64,000 nt of DNA from Euphorbia lathyris (Eukaryota > Streptophyta > Magnoliopsida > Malpighiales > Euphorbiaceae). Numbering within the stretch: the stretch's first letter is position 1; the number at the start of each line of letters is the position of its first letter. Location of the stretch: positions 91,603,256 to 91,667,255 of the forward strand of contig NC_088911.1 in NCBI RefSeq assembly GCF_963576675.1, in the 5' to 3' direction. Positions 1-11,282 of the stretch are shown in pieces. Position numbers and translations under genes: made by a program. The notes beneath the pieces are model-generated. The model was not told where the DNA came from. It made no database searches and worked only from the letters and a program-made list of their open reading frames with translations.

Positions 1-720
1 AATTAGAGATGCCCAGTGACTAAAATGTGTTAAGAATGTGATCTAGAATTCTATTGGCAAGTTGTCAACTATAAACTGAATAGTTGAACTTTGAGCTAAA
101 AATGGAGATTTTACCCAAATTGAGCAATTTTTCCAAATATTCACAAATTAAGAACAAAAATCATACCCAAATCACATATTGATCATAATGTAACTATATA
201 TTGTAAGAATATCAAGAATTAAAAGCAAGTAAAAGGTTATTTGAGAAAAAAGATGAAAAACCCAAAACTTAGGTTTTGTCCCAAATCTCAAAAATTAACA
301 CCCTAAACTAAAATCTAAACCTAGAAACATGTTAGAAATCAAAAATAGGTAAGAATACATACCTTAGTTGTTGAATTCGGATTAGTATGGAGGATTTGGG
401 GTTTAGGTTTTGTGAAAAGGAAAAAAAAGAGAAAAAAAAGAAAGAAAGAAAGAAGTGAATAAAAAGAAAGAAAGAAAGAAGAAGGTAAGGAAGGGGATGA
501 TGAGTCATCCCCTATCCTTATCTTTTTATTATTATTTTTTTTTCATTTTGTTTTTTTTTTTTTTAATTTAGAGAGAGTATGGGGTGCAAAGCTTGACAAT
601 ATAATAAAGAATATGAATTAAAAACTAACAATCAAATTTAACCAAAACAAAAAAGAAAGGAAAAAAATGCAGAAACAATTGTTCAAACTTTGAATTTAAA
701 CCGAGAAGAACTCGATTTCT
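1..720. other. AT-rich non-coding DNA with a GAAA microsatellite
   Basis: I see no gene here. The stretch is AT-rich. A purine tract of imperfect GAAA repeats at about 419-482 is followed by a T-rich tract at about 523-564. It borders the truncated end of the gypsy gag remnant to its right and may be target DNA or decayed transposon sequence. Confidence 0.6.
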
Positions 721-729
721 CCCCCTTAC

Positions 730-2175
730 TCAATCCTTTCTCAGGATCTTTGGATTCTTCTCCGTTGTGCTTGGGAGAGAACCCTGTGGCCTTTCCTGTC
801 TGTCCCTATTGATCTGGGCTACCCGATTGCTCAAATCCTTGCAGAAAGCTTCATTGTTGGCAAGCCTAGCCGAGATCTCTTTTAAGAGAGTAACCACCTC
901 GTCAGATTCCTTAGGAGGTTGCATTGGCCCTTGGTTCTACTGTTGATATGGGGGCATGCCAAGCCCCTGCTCTCTATGTTCCTGAACAAAACCGCTGGGA
1001 GGTCGAAGCACATTCTGATTTGAATTCCCGTAAGATAGGGTCGGGTGCTGAGGCCTCCTATAGTTGTTGTTGTTGTTGTTGTAGGAGTTGTGGTTGTTGG
1101 GATTGTAGTTGTTATAGTTCTGGTTGTACCTCGGCTGCCCCCCAACATAATTGACTATCTCCACCCCATCTCCAGCGAAAGGGCTCCCTGCCTGACAGTC
1201 CTTTCCATGGTGGTCACCGCCACAGTGCACACAGGTTTGAGGTTGGCTGAATTTAGCCAACAGGACGTCCATCTTCCTACTTATATCCGCAACACTTGGA
1301 TTTTGTTCTTATTCTTCCACAGCAAACACCCGCTGCCTTGTGGGGCCAGCGAGTTTCTCCTCTTGCCACTGCACGCTCTTCCTAGCCAGCTCGTTAATCA
1401 TGTCATATGCCTCTGTTGCTGTCTTCCTAAACAAATCTCCACCCGCTGCGGAGTCTATAGTAGCCCTGTTGGTGGGTGTCAATCCGTGATAGAAGACGCT
1501 CACCAATTGATGCTTGGGTATGTCATGATGAGGGCACATGCGCAGCATTTTCCTGAATTGGGTCCAAGATGTGTGGAGCGCTTCGTGCTCGGGTTAGTGG
1601 AAGGATGTGATCTCACCCCTGAGCATTGCTGTCTTCAAGGGAGGAAAGTAGTAGGACAAGAATTCCTTCTCCAATCTTGCCCAAGTCGTGATTGATTCGG
1701 GCTCCAGTGTTCTCAGCCATTCCAAAGCTTGCCCAGTCAGAGAAAATGGGAACAACTTCAGCCTAGCAGCATCTTAGGGAACCCCATTTGTTCTTGCAGT
1801 GTCTGCGCACATTAGGAAGCGATCCAGATGATCATTCTGGCTTTCATGTGCTTCCCCTCCAAACAATCCGGTCTGTTGGATCAAGTGAATTATACCAGAC
1901 TTGATTTCGTATGTATTAGCCGGAATATTCGGAGCGGCAATGCCGAACAAATGCTGGTGTCGGTGTGGTGCCAGGATCTCACACATCAGACGAGTGTCAT
2001 TTTCTGTCCCGGTGTTCTCAGTGTTCCGTTCATTGTTCCGTTCATTGTCAGTCATCTTAATAGGCTCGATGATCTCGTCTTGCTTCAGCTTTCCAATCTG
2101 TTTGCTCCTGCGAAGAGTACGTTCAAGTTCAGGGTTAAGAGGGACACACGGTATTTTCGCTGATCTTGTAGGCAT
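730..2175 (-). pseudogene. Athila-like gag, broken
   Basis: Gag forms the retrotransposon capsid. Translation begins at the ATG at 2175 (reading MPTRSAKIPCVPLN), downstream of the PBS, and a stop follows at about 1774. Capsid-domain sequence continues in other frames: 1548-1309 (motifs HHDIPKH, FYHGLTPTNRAT, DSAAGGDLFRK, ARKSVQWQEEK), then 1272-937 with a CCHC-like knuckle (CVHCGGDHHGKDC) and an Asn/Tyr-rich tract, then 924-730 (RPQGSLPSTTEKNP, usual for the Athila gag tail). At least three frame breaks or stops make it non-coding. The same capsid motifs occur in the plus-strand gag at 8871-9763, so the two elements are related. Confidence 0.85.
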
Positions 2176-2264
2176 ATGCTGAGAAGAAATAAATACAAGA
2201 AATAAATGAAAGCAGAAATTTTTCTTATGAAAGACAATTATACACATCATACAAGGTTGCACAG

Positions 2265-2640
2265 TTTTATACAAGTATTCTTATTATTGACAGACATAGA
2301 TTGATGTACATGGTACAAACTAGTAGAGATAAACAAGTATGTATAAGTATGACTCAGAATATGAACAAATAAATATAAGAATGAACAAGTATAAAAGGAA
2401 TAAACATGCACAGACAAAAAAGTATAGATGAATTTAACAAGTATAGATACACGTTTGTATAAACAAGTATAAATAAGAATAGGTATGAACAACTACGCAT
2501 GTTATGAGAGAACATGGTAGATATAAACAAGTATAGAAAGGTCATATGTACTTTTAGGTATAAACGAACAAACAAGTATTTGTACACGTAAGTATGAATA
2601 TAAACAAGTATATAGACAAGTATAGATGTTATAAACAAAG
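2265..2640. repeat. Degenerate minisatellite of ACAAGTATA-type units
   Basis: In the 5' leader between PBS and gag, variants of AACAAGTATA recur roughly every 20-40 bases (for example near 2391, 2437, 2465, 2527, 2571, 2605 and 2616). Long ORFs here are artefacts of the low complexity. Confidence 0.6.
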
Positions 2641-2706
2641 GATATTTACAATGAATGCCTAAACTAACAAATCGACCTTTGGTTCGATATTACAGAAGCA
2701 ATAAAT

Positions 2707-2723
2707 CCCCGGCAACGGCGCCA
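2707..2723 (-). other. Primer binding site, tRNA-Asp type
   Basis: On the minus strand it reads TGGCGCCGTTGCCGGGG, complementary to the 3' end of plant tRNA-Asp including CCA. It lies six bases inside the LTR boundary. This is the PBS usual in Athila and related gypsy elements and fixes the element's orientation. Confidence 0.85.
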
Positions 2724-2729
2724 AAAACT

Positions 2730-4372
2730 TGACGCGGCCTCACGCGAATGAGGCCGATCTTAGGGATAAGTGTACCCCGTCGTTATCAAGTAATAAAATT
2801 CTGGAAAGTGCAGGTATCGTCCACAGGATTTATTTCTGCAAGTATGGAGCTACTTGGTCTCAGGTGTTATCTAGGCTTAGGGGGGTTTGAGTTTGTTTTT
2901 CTTAAATTAATCTACTCCTAGGTTGAATTATACTATTCCTAGCTAAGTTATCTGATTCTAACTAAGTTATTCTACGCATAATTAAGTTACTCTACCCCTA
3001 ATTAAGTTAAACTACTCCTAATTGATCTTTTACCAATGCAATTATCTGAAGGAATACGAAGGGATACGATGATAATGAAAATAGATTGTTTAAGCAATTG
3101 AATTAAAATCTAAGTCACTTGTGTCCGAGGCGATTAACCCTACCTATCCTCCTGAGGTCCCTAGTTCGTGATTCCCTTGTAAGGCCGAAACTAGCTCTAA
3201 GGCTCAGCAATTTGGGCTTAATCTTCTATAGGGTCGTCAATCCTATAGGCACTGACTATGTCAGATTCAGCTCGCAATATGTGCCAACTTAATTTTGGGA
3301 TTGTCGAATGAGTTAAACCAATCAGACAAAGCGTAAGACAAAGATTAAAGCATTAAAACAATTGAATGAACAAAAACTATAATATATATCAAAGATGAAA
3401 GTATTGTCACGAAGATACAATGAGCCTAGGATTCATAACATGGATCAGAGGCTAGACAGAATATAAAAGAAGAAAAATCCCTTTTAGGGAACCTGTCTAC
3501 CAATGCAGGCGTCTTCTTAGGACTTAAGGATGGAGCTTGAGCAATCCTCGGTGAGCGGAGCTTCGGAGGTGTCTTCAATGGAGGTTTGAAGGATATGGAG
3601 GAGGTGGAGAGGATTTCTCAAGATGAAAAGCTAAGAAAATTACAAAAGATAAAAGATGTCTAATTACATTGGAAAAAATCCTATTTATAGGTGTGGCTCG
3701 GGCCCTTTTCTTGACCTATTTCGTGTCCTTATGCAGGTAGGAAGTCGTGGGGCCGATCGTGAAATCGTGGGGGCGGAATTGGTCTTTTTGACCAATTCCC
3801 GCAGGTCTGCTCGCCGAGCAGGGCGAGCTGCTCGTCGCGAGCAGGCACAGCCTTCTCGGCGAGCAGGCCTCTGAGGGCCTGCTCGGCGAGCAGGCATATC
3901 CTGCTCGGCGAGCTGGCCTATGAAGGCCAGCTCGCCGCGAGCTGGCCTAAAATAGGCCAGTTCGTCGAGCAGTCTTGCCCGATACGCCCCCGCGCGGTTG
4001 CCGAATGCCAACAATGTGTTTTTCGCCCGAACTTATCCCTGCGCATGCATAAAAACTCCAGGTAACATTAGTCCAAAGGCTAAATTGACCCGCCAATCGC
4101 TTATTTGAGCAAACGCTTCGTTTGGTGCGACTTTTGACGGATCAATTAGCTTCAAAAGATAACGGAATTATAATATGCATGCCATTTTGGCCGTATTTGC
4201 CTAAATTGATCATAAAACGAGCCTAAACAACGAAAAGTAAATAAAACATTTCCAATTTCTAACTAACTCACACAAAAGCATTTAAATGCGAGAATTGCTC
4301 GCTTATTAACTAAATAACGCTAAAACTCGTCCTAAAACCGTACCCAAAGATAGGGGTTTTTGACCCCTATCA
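2730..4372 (-). repeat. Gypsy LTR, 1643 bp, with TATA box and palindrome cluster
   Basis: On the minus strand the LTR begins TGATAGGGGTCAAAAACCCC and ends GAGGCCGCGTCA, giving TG...CA ends. It abuts the PBS on one side and the pol 3' region on the other. A TATA box CTATAAATAG lies at 3690-3681 (minus). A cluster of GC-rich palindromes at 3972-3807 sits about 120-280 nt upstream of it, in the expected U3 promoter region. No second copy of this LTR is in the window, so its age cannot be estimated. Confidence 0.85.
3807..3972. repeat. Cluster of GC-rich palindromes (CTGCTCGGCGAGCAG)
   Basis: At least six variants of a palindrome with arms CTGCTCG/CGAGCAG (or the related GCTGGCC/GGCCAGC) follow each other within 166 bases of otherwise AT-rich LTR. 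The array is strongly GC- and CpG-rich and could fold into successive hairpins. Confidence 0.8.
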
Positions 4373-4384
4373 AGGATCCTGGAA

Positions 4385-7035
4385 ATGGACAGTGTCAATT
4401 GCCCCTTAGATGTCATTCTCAAGATATGGTTTCAATCTCTGTCCATTCACTTTAAAAGTTTCATGACCGTTTTGGACGATTTCCACCGCTCCATGGTGAA
4501 ACACCTTGCTTACGGTGTAAGGCCCAGACCATCTCGATTTCAGCTTTCCAGGAAACAATCTAAGTCTCGAGTTGTACAAGAGTACCCTCTGTCCTTCATG
4601 AAAGACTTTTTCCTGAATTTTCTTATCGTGCCATCTTTTGGTCTTATCCTTATAGTTCACCGTGTTATCATAAGAGAACAACCTAAATTCCTCTATTTCG
4701 CTCAGCTGTAACTGTCTCTGTTCACCAACAGCCTGTTCCTCAAAATTTAGAAAAGTTAGTGCCCAGAACGCTTTGTGTTCCATCTCCACCGGGAGGTGAC
4801 AAGATATAAAAGCCGAAATGGTGACATTCCAATTGGTGTTTTATACGCAGTTCTGTAAGCCCACAATGCATTGTCAAGCTTGTTTGCCCAATCCTTCCTA
4901 GAATTGCCTACCGTTTTTTCAAGGATTCTTTTGATCTCTCGATTGGAGATCTCCACTTTCCCACTGGTTTGTGGGTGGTATGGTGTGGCAATTCTATGAG
5001 TGACTCCAAGCTTGCCCATCAATTTTTCAAATTGTGCATTACAGAAATGGGTGCCTTGATCACTAATGATAGCACGTGGGACACCAAATCGGACGAACAT
5101 CCTTTTTAGGAATTTTACGACCACACGGGCATCATTAGTGGGACTAGCTATTGCCTCAACCCATTTGCTTACGTAATCAACTGCAACCAATATATACTTG
5201 TTACCAAATGATGAAGGGAATGGACCCATGAAGTCTATACCCCATATGTCAAAAATTTCACACACAACAATGTTATTTAAGGGCATGGCATTCCTGGCTG
5301 AGATAATACCTGATCTCTGACATTCATTACATGTACTTACAAACATGTGGGCATCCCTGAATATGGTTGGCCAAAAGAAACCTGATTGGAGCACTTTCGC
5401 GGCTGTTTTGCTTGCACCATGATGCCCACCAGCTTTTCTGTCGTGGTAATGGCTCAGAACAGCCTGTCCTTCTTCTTGGGTCACACACCTTCGTATGATC
5501 TGGTCCGCACACAACCTGAAAAGATATGGTTCTTCCCAAAAATAAATTTGATTTCTGCATAGAACTTCCTCTTCTGGTTAGTGGACAAGTTATAAGGTTT
5601 GATTGAGCTTGCAAGATAATTAGCAATATCAGCAAACCAAGGTGTAAGGTTTAGAGAGTACAACCGTTCGTCAGGAAAATTCTCAAGGATTTCTGGTTGT
5701 TTCTGGCCAATTTTAGGGGAAATTCTTGACAAATGGTTAGCATCTACATTCTCTGTTCCTTTCTTGTCGTTGATTTCTAGGTCAAACTCTTGGAGCAGCA
5801 GCAACCATCTAATTAGCCATGGTTTAGCATCTTTCTTTGCAAACAGGTAGCGCAAGGCCGCATGGTCAGTGTAGACAACTACTTTTGACAAAACCAAGTA
5901 TGGTCAGAATTTGTCAAAAGCATACACCACCGCTAGAAGCTCCTTCTCTGTTGTGGTATAGTTTTGTTGTGCCTCATTCTATGTTTTGCTTGCATAGTAA
6001 ATTGGCCGGAACTTCTTCTCAATTTGCTGGCCAAGAACAGCTCCCACACATGTGTCACTAGCATCGCACATCATTTCGAATGGCAAATCCCAATTGGGTG
6101 CAGCTAGTATGGGTGAGTTGATCAGTTTGCCTTTTAATATCTCAAATGCCTTCACACAGTCTGTTCCAAAAGTGAAATCTACATCCTTATGCAAAAGTGC
6201 CGATAATGGCAACACGATCTTGGAGAAATCCTTTATGAATCGTCGGTAGAACCCAGCGTGACCGAGGAAACTCCGCACATCCTTGACATTATTTGGAACA
6301 GCCAGTTTCTCTATCACTTCGACCTTTGATTTGTCAACCTCCATTCCTTTCTCTGAGATTTGATGCCCGAGTACAATACCTCCAGTGACCATGAAATGGC
6401 ACTTCTCCCAATTTAGGACCAGGTTTGTCTCTCTACAACGAACTAAAACGGCCTCCGGGTTGTTCAAACAGTTTCCAAATGAATTTCCATACACGGAGAA
6501 GTCATCCATGAAGATCTCGACTGTTCGTTCTACCATATCATGAAAGATTGACATCATGCACCTCTGAAATGTTGCAGGGGCATTGCATAACCCAAACGGC
6601 ATACGCCGGTAAGCATAAGTCCCATAAGGGCAGGTGAAGGTTGTTTTCTCCTGATCTTCGGAGTGAATGACAATTTGATTGTACCCTGAATACCCATCAA
6701 GAAAACAGTAAAACGCATATCCTGCCAATCATTCCAGCATCTGGTCTATGAATGCCAAAGGAAAATGGTCTTTCCTCGTTGCCTCGTTGAGCTTTCGGTA
6801 GTCCATGTATACTCTCCATCCGGTTATGGTCCGTGTAGGAACCAATTCATTCTTTTCATTCAGAACAACTGTAGTACCCCCCTTTTTCGGAACAACATGC
6901 ATAGGGCTTGTCCAGATACTGTCAGAGATAGGATAAATGATGCCTACATCCAATAGCTTGATTACTTCTTTCCTTACGACCTCCTTCATATGCGGGTTCA
7001 GCCTGTGCTGTGGTTGGACACTAATATGGGCATTT
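4385..7035 (-). pseudogene. Athila-like pol: reverse transcriptase, RNase H, integrase
   Basis: RT runs from about 7035 to 5979 (motifs VQPQHRLNP, YMDYRKLNEATRKDHFPL, MPFGLCNAPATFQRCM and catalytic FMDD near 6510). RNase H follows ([12 protein letters not shown]). Integrase has an HHCC zinc finger (H-x3-H, CNEC) near 5450-5310 and the DDE triad in [15 protein letters not shown] and GKVEISNRE (about 5250-4940). Stops split it: CGA to TGA inside RT near 6728, TAG near 5978, TGA near 5910, and a frame change near 4790. Protease and the 5' end of RT are missing, removed with the rest of the element at the junction with the plus-strand gypsy at 7036. Not functional. Confidence 0.9.
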
Positions 7036-8709
7036 TGTCCCTATCTTTTAGCGTGAATTACGGTTTAATTATGGACTAAATAAGTAAGTTTAATTACAAA
7101 AATAATGTGTTTTTGATAAAACAACAAAATAAAAATAAATTTTATGCTTTTGATCAATTTCCTTTGTTTTCAGTTAATTTCGGAAAAATAAACGTCAAGC
7201 TAACTCGGCCATCGAGAATTGTATTTCGCAGGTACAAGCAAAGGAGTAAAATCCTCCAACCACGCGGGGCGTCTCTATCAATACACGGGGCGTACAGGAG
7301 AAATTCTTCAATATAAGTTTCAGAAGCTCAGTTATGCGGGGCGTATCCCAAGCCACGCGAGGCGCCAAAGTCATGATTCGAGCAATTAAACTTCAGAGGC
7401 TCAGCCACGCGGGGCGTACTCCAACCTACACGGGGCGTGGCTATGACAAACATTCTGAATCTGACCAACATGCAGACAATTATCAACGGAATGGGCAAAT
7501 ACGCGGGGCGTCTGCCTATCCATGCAGCGCGTGTTCATGATATCAGGCCTGAATCTGATCCACACATAGTCAATTATCAACAGAATGGGCAAACACGCGG
7601 GGCGTGGTCCGAATAACAAGACTGAACCTGATCCATATGGCAGAAATTGTCAACGGAATAGGCACCCACGCGGGGCGCCTGCCTGTCCATGCGGGGCGTG
7701 TCCTGGGGAAATGCAGAAATAATGCAACTTGTGTATTTACAATTTTACCCCTGAGTTTGATGTATAAGTAAGAGTGATTAACACTCATTTGATTCATTCA
7801 GTTTTCCATGTATTAGAGTTCCTCACACCTTGAGAGCTTGATAATCCTCCCATCACTCCGTCGAAGTTCCGTTCCACCCGCATTCACCAAGCTCGAGAGT
7901 TCCGCCTCCAAGTCCTAAGAGATGACTTTGAGTCCGGTTAGCTAGTCTTAAGGGCCGATTCTTCTTCCCTTTCCACTTGTTAATTAGCTTGTACTCTTTC
8001 TATGTACTAGGCTTGGTTGTATCCCGTATTTTCGTATTCCACATTTATAATACATGATTTACGATTCCGTTTTCACTATACGTGTTAATGTTTATTGCTT
8101 GCTTTGATATCTATAATTGATTGTTGTGTAGGTCGTTAACAAGCTCTGAAATCTATTAGGAATCACATAGGTGTTGCCTCACCGGAGTTGACAAATCGGA
8201 AACCGTAGGAATTGACAAGCCACGAAACTTACGGGCCCTAGTTTCTGATCCTAAGAATTAGAGTCGCCTTAAGAGGGAATCACAACTCTAGAACCTCACG
8301 GAGTTGTTCGGTCTATTAATAGTCGTCTTTGCAAGAGTAAAACTATTAATTGTGTATATTTCGTGTTGTTTATCATAGGTTATAACTTATCATCACCCGT
8401 ATCATTCTAAGAGGGCTTGAAACACATGAAAATTGTCTCACCCGTAGTTAGGAGTAGTTTATAGTTGTTACCCAACCAACTAAAGTATTCACCACTTAGA
8501 TAACGAGTAAAACCGAGTAGTTTAATACTTGTAGATATAAATCCCGTGGATTCGATACCCGGTCTTTACCGGATTATTACTTGATACGACGGGGTACACT
8601 TGCCCCTACGTAGTAGCATCTAGTAGAGTCAAAGAACTTAGAAAGATCACATCCATAGCCCTAGCACACACTTATCATTACATTTTACCACTCTACCGGA
8701 AACTCATCA
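7036..8709 (+). repeat. 5' LTR of gypsy, 1674 bp
   Basis: It begins TGTCCCTATCTTTTAGCG and ends GGAAACTCATCA; six bases later the PBS starts, the same spacing as in the first element. A possible TATA box (TATAAG) lies at 7763-7768. Just upstream, 7261-7700 carries eleven GC-rich palindromes. The 3' border is well fixed by the PBS. The 5' border is inferred from the end of pol homology and the TG terminus. Confidence 0.75.
7261..7700. repeat. Eleven copies of ACGCGGGGCGT, mostly in pairs about 21 bp apart
   Basis: Copies or near copies start at about 7261, 7283, 7336, 7356, 7405, 7427, 7501, 7522, 7595, 7668 and 7689. They form five pairs with 20-22 bp between starts, plus one single. The motif has palindromic arms ACGC/GCGT and is CpG-rich within AT-rich LTR sequence. 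Variants include ACACGGGGCGT and ATGCGGGGCGT. Confidence 0.85.
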
Positions 8710-8715
8710 AGTTTT

Positions 8716-8733
8716 TGGCGCCGTTGTCGGGGA
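8716..8733 (+). other. Primer binding site, tRNA-Asp type
   Basis: TGGCGCCGTTGTCGGGGA follows the LTR end by six bases. One base differs (T for C) from the PBS of the other gypsy elements in the window. Confidence 0.85.
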
Positions 8734-8870
8734 TTTATAATTTCTTGCAATATTAGACAAAAACGTTTTATTGTTAGTCTAAGCATTCTTTTTGTATAAA
8801 TTGTTTATATCGACTTCTATTAACAACATTCTTCATGTACTTAAATTTTCTTTATCTATTTCTTTAGTTT

Positions 8871-9763
8871 ATGTACACCCGATCTCGGAGTGGTACTCTC
8901 GTTCCTATTGATCTTGAAATTGAACGTACTCTTTGTAGGATTCGGAGAGAAAAGATGCCGAACCTCAACAATGAAGCTAACCAACCCGAGGCAAACCAAA
9001 GACCGCCCGTCCAACCCGTGAACAACATCCGCAATGGAGGGGGCAATGACACAAGAACGATGATGGAGATCCTTGCTCCGCATATGCCCCAAAATCGCAA
9101 CGGAATCATCGCTCCCACCATCCCGGCCAACACATATAAGATAAAGACTAGCATGATCTAATTGATCCAACAACTTGGTCAATTTGGAGGAGAACTTCAT
9201 GAGAACCCTAACAAACATCTTGATAAATTTCTTATGTGTGCCGATACTTCTCGGCAAAATGGTGTTCTGGTTGAAGCCATACGTCTAAAGCTGTTTCCTT
9301 TCTCTTTGACAGGTCAAGCGTTGGAATGGTTGCACTCATTGGAGGCGGGATCAATTACATCGTGGGAGGAGCTTGAGAAGGAGTTCCTTTCCTACTACTT
9401 CCCGCCATCCAAAACGGTTAAGTTGAGAAATGATATCACTTCCTTTAGGCAACTTGAATACGAGGCCCTTCACTCAGCTTGGGCTAGGTTCCAAAAGTTG
9501 CTCCGAAATTACCCACATCATGACATCCCCAAGCACGATCTTGTAAGTACCTTCTATCATGGTTTAACCCCCACTAATCGTGCAACTGTGGATTCTGCCG
9601 CAGGTGGGGACTTGTTTAGGAAGTCGGCAAGCGAGGCTTATGAACTTATCCACGAGTTAGCTAGAAAAAGTGTCCAATGGCAAGAAGATCGGCTTGCCGG
9701 ACCCTCGCGACATCAAACATTTGCCGTGGAAGACGAGGCTCCCAAAATCTCCATGGTTGAGAT
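8871..9763 (+). pseudogene. Athila-like gag, truncated
   Basis: The frame opens with MYTRSRSGTLVPIDLEIERTL and includes NDTRTMMEILAPH and TIPANTYKIK. A TAA (from CAA) stops it at 9159-9161. The same frame then continues through the capsid domain: LKLFPFSLTGQALEWLHSLE, SYYFPPSKTVKLRNDI, HHDIPKHDLVSTFYHGLTP, DSAAGGDLFRKSASEAY and ARKSVQWQEDR. Gag sequence ends at 9763, where a copia LTR begins; the last codons of the open frame, about VGPV, are LTR sequence. The zinc knuckle and everything downstream are missing. Confidence 0.9.
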
Positions 9764-11264
9764 TGTTGGTCCCGTGTGATTAGTTCCAAAGGGGGGGGGG
9801 GTTAGGAACTAATGTAACTTTTTCGCTTTAATTACGCTAACTTAATTGAATTCTTTGAGTTTCACAACTCAGCTTTGGTCAGCGCGGCCGAGTGTGGCGT
9901 AAGACGGCTTTAGCCAGATACTGACTAAAACTGTTTTACTTGTGAGTTGGGAAATGACACTTTTGTGGTCAGCTTCCAACTCAGCACTCTGATTTACTCA
10001 GTGTCAGCTTAAACAATTTATATACTGAGTAAATATAGCAAGCAACACATACATATATATATTGAAAGAGAGTTAGAAATTACTCAACACGACTTATCCT
10101 GGTTTGGCCTCTCCGCCTACGTCCAGTCCCCAGAATCCCTCCGGGCTTTTTAAATCCAATACTGAGCTCTTTAAAGGTAGAGCACAAACCGTTTACAAGG
10201 CAGTTGAATATGCAAGAGTACTGTCCTCTATTCGTCTACTGAACTCCACTAGGCGCTACAACCCAGCACTTAGATTTTCTCTACCACTGAGTACCACACC
10301 GAGTACTCAGCACACTCTCTCAATTTTACAATTGATACATAATTTGTTCTTTTTCAGACAAAGAACACTTTAGATGATTACAAAAATCACTCTAGCTTTT
10401 ACACATGAATAGAAGTTTGGTGTAAGATCTCTTTCTTGTATTGATGTGCTTTTGTATATATGCTCATGTTCTCTTTTTGTTTTTGCAATCGGCCTAGGAT
10501 CCAAGAATGAACTTGTCCTTTTATAGTTGAAGTCTGAGGCCTAATGATTTGAATCTGGAGTTATCCATTGGATTCAAACGGCTTTATCTTGAGACATGTT
10601 CTGGTCAGCTTCAGTTTTTGCAAGCCAATCATGTCGTCTGAATTCCGCAGTCGTCAGGTTTGTCTTCTTCTCGCAGGTTTCGTCTTTTTATGCCAATTTT
10701 GTCTTTTAGCAAAAGAACAGTTGACCCATGCATCTTGAAATTGGCTTTTGCGTAATTCCAAGGTTTCTATTATTGGTGCAGACAGTTGTCGGATCTTGTC
10801 TTTTAGCAAACGGATCATTCGTGCTGTCCTGAAGATCACTTAGCTTGACTTTGATAACCGTTGTCTTTGATTGTTGCTAATGCAAATACTGAGTTCTCTT
10901 TTACTCAGCTTCCATGGTCAGCGTCGTTCTGCAAGACATAGTTCTCAAGAAGACTTCTCTACTTTTAATACTGAGTTCCATTCCACTCAGCTTCGTTGAT
11001 TTTCTTTATCTTTAAGCTTCTGTTCTGAAGATGACTTTTCTTCTATCACGCTGAGTTACACTCCACTCAGCTTGTGCTGTTTTCTTATGCTGTCTTCGTC
11101 CTATATTACTTTTTATTTTTATTTCCATTTATATTTATACTCAACATTGAATAAACATATTAGTACAATTAAATTAAAGCACTTAAATTTAATTTGTCCC
11201 TTAATCATGGATTATCTTAAATAATTTTGTCAAAATCAAAATCATGTGGAAAGGTGTTTCAACA
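9764..11264 (-). repeat. Copia 3' LTR of E3, 1501 bp
   Basis: On the plus strand it begins TGTTGGTCCCGTGTGATTAG and ends AAGGTGTTTCAACA, so in element sense it runs TGTTGAAACACC...GGGACCAACA. Both ends match the LTRs at 29054-30495 and 50830-52272. A G-run at 9791-9801 corresponds to the poly-G/C tract found at the same LTR place in the other copies. Confidence 0.85.
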
Positions 11265-11282
11265 AACTCCCCCATTTTGATG
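11265..11282 (-). other. Polypurine tract of copia E3
   Basis: On the minus strand it reads CAAAATGGGGGAGTT directly upstream of the 3' LTR. It is the purine-rich primer for plus-strand DNA synthesis, identical in type to those of E1 and E2. Confidence 0.8.

Larger units (their letters stand above)
730..7035 (-). mobile_element. Athila-like Ty3/gypsy remnant, order pol-LTR-PBS-gag
   Basis: Read on the minus strand, the order is RT, RNase H and integrase (7035 to 4385), one complete LTR (4372 to 2730), a tRNA-Asp-type primer binding site, and gag (2175 to about 730). A standard element has LTR-gag-pol-LTR, so this single LTR is the 3' LTR of the pol part and the 5' LTR of the gag part. That fits a tandem, LTR-sharing pair made by unequal recombination, with both outer ends lost. 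The gag side fades out near 720. The pol side is cut at 7035 by another gypsy LTR. Lineage is inferred from the PBS and from gag and pol motifs typical of Athila. No envelope-like ORF is seen. Confidence 0.8.
7036..9763 (+). mobile_element. Athila-like gypsy fragment: 5' LTR, PBS, partial gag
   Basis: A plus-strand element begins with a TG...CA LTR (7036-8709), followed by a tRNA-Asp-type PBS and gag. Its left end lies directly inside the opposite-strand Athila RT, so it inserted there later. Its right side is cut at 9763 inside gag by the LTR of a copia element. No pol and no 3' LTR survive in the window. The gag is clearly related to that of the element at 730-7035, but the LTRs look different. 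Confidence 0.8.

Noticed and set aside
1045..1695. Plus-strand open frame of 216 codons with a Val-rich start
   Set aside because: It is the complement of the gypsy gag Asn/Tyr-rich tract and capsid domain on the minus strand; composition and position show a shadow frame.
2247..2638. Hydrophobic Tyr/Val-rich minus-strand frames resembling membrane proteins
   Set aside because: They are translations of the ACAAGTATA minisatellite.
3685..4014. Arg/Ala-rich open frames on both strands
   Set aside because: They arise from the GC-rich palindrome cluster in the LTR and have no domain character.
7261..7700. CRISPR-like array of regularly spaced palindromic repeats
   Set aside because: Repeats are only 11 bp, pair spacing alternates between about 21 and 50-70 bp, spacers are not unique inserts, there are no cas genes, and the context is a plant LTR.
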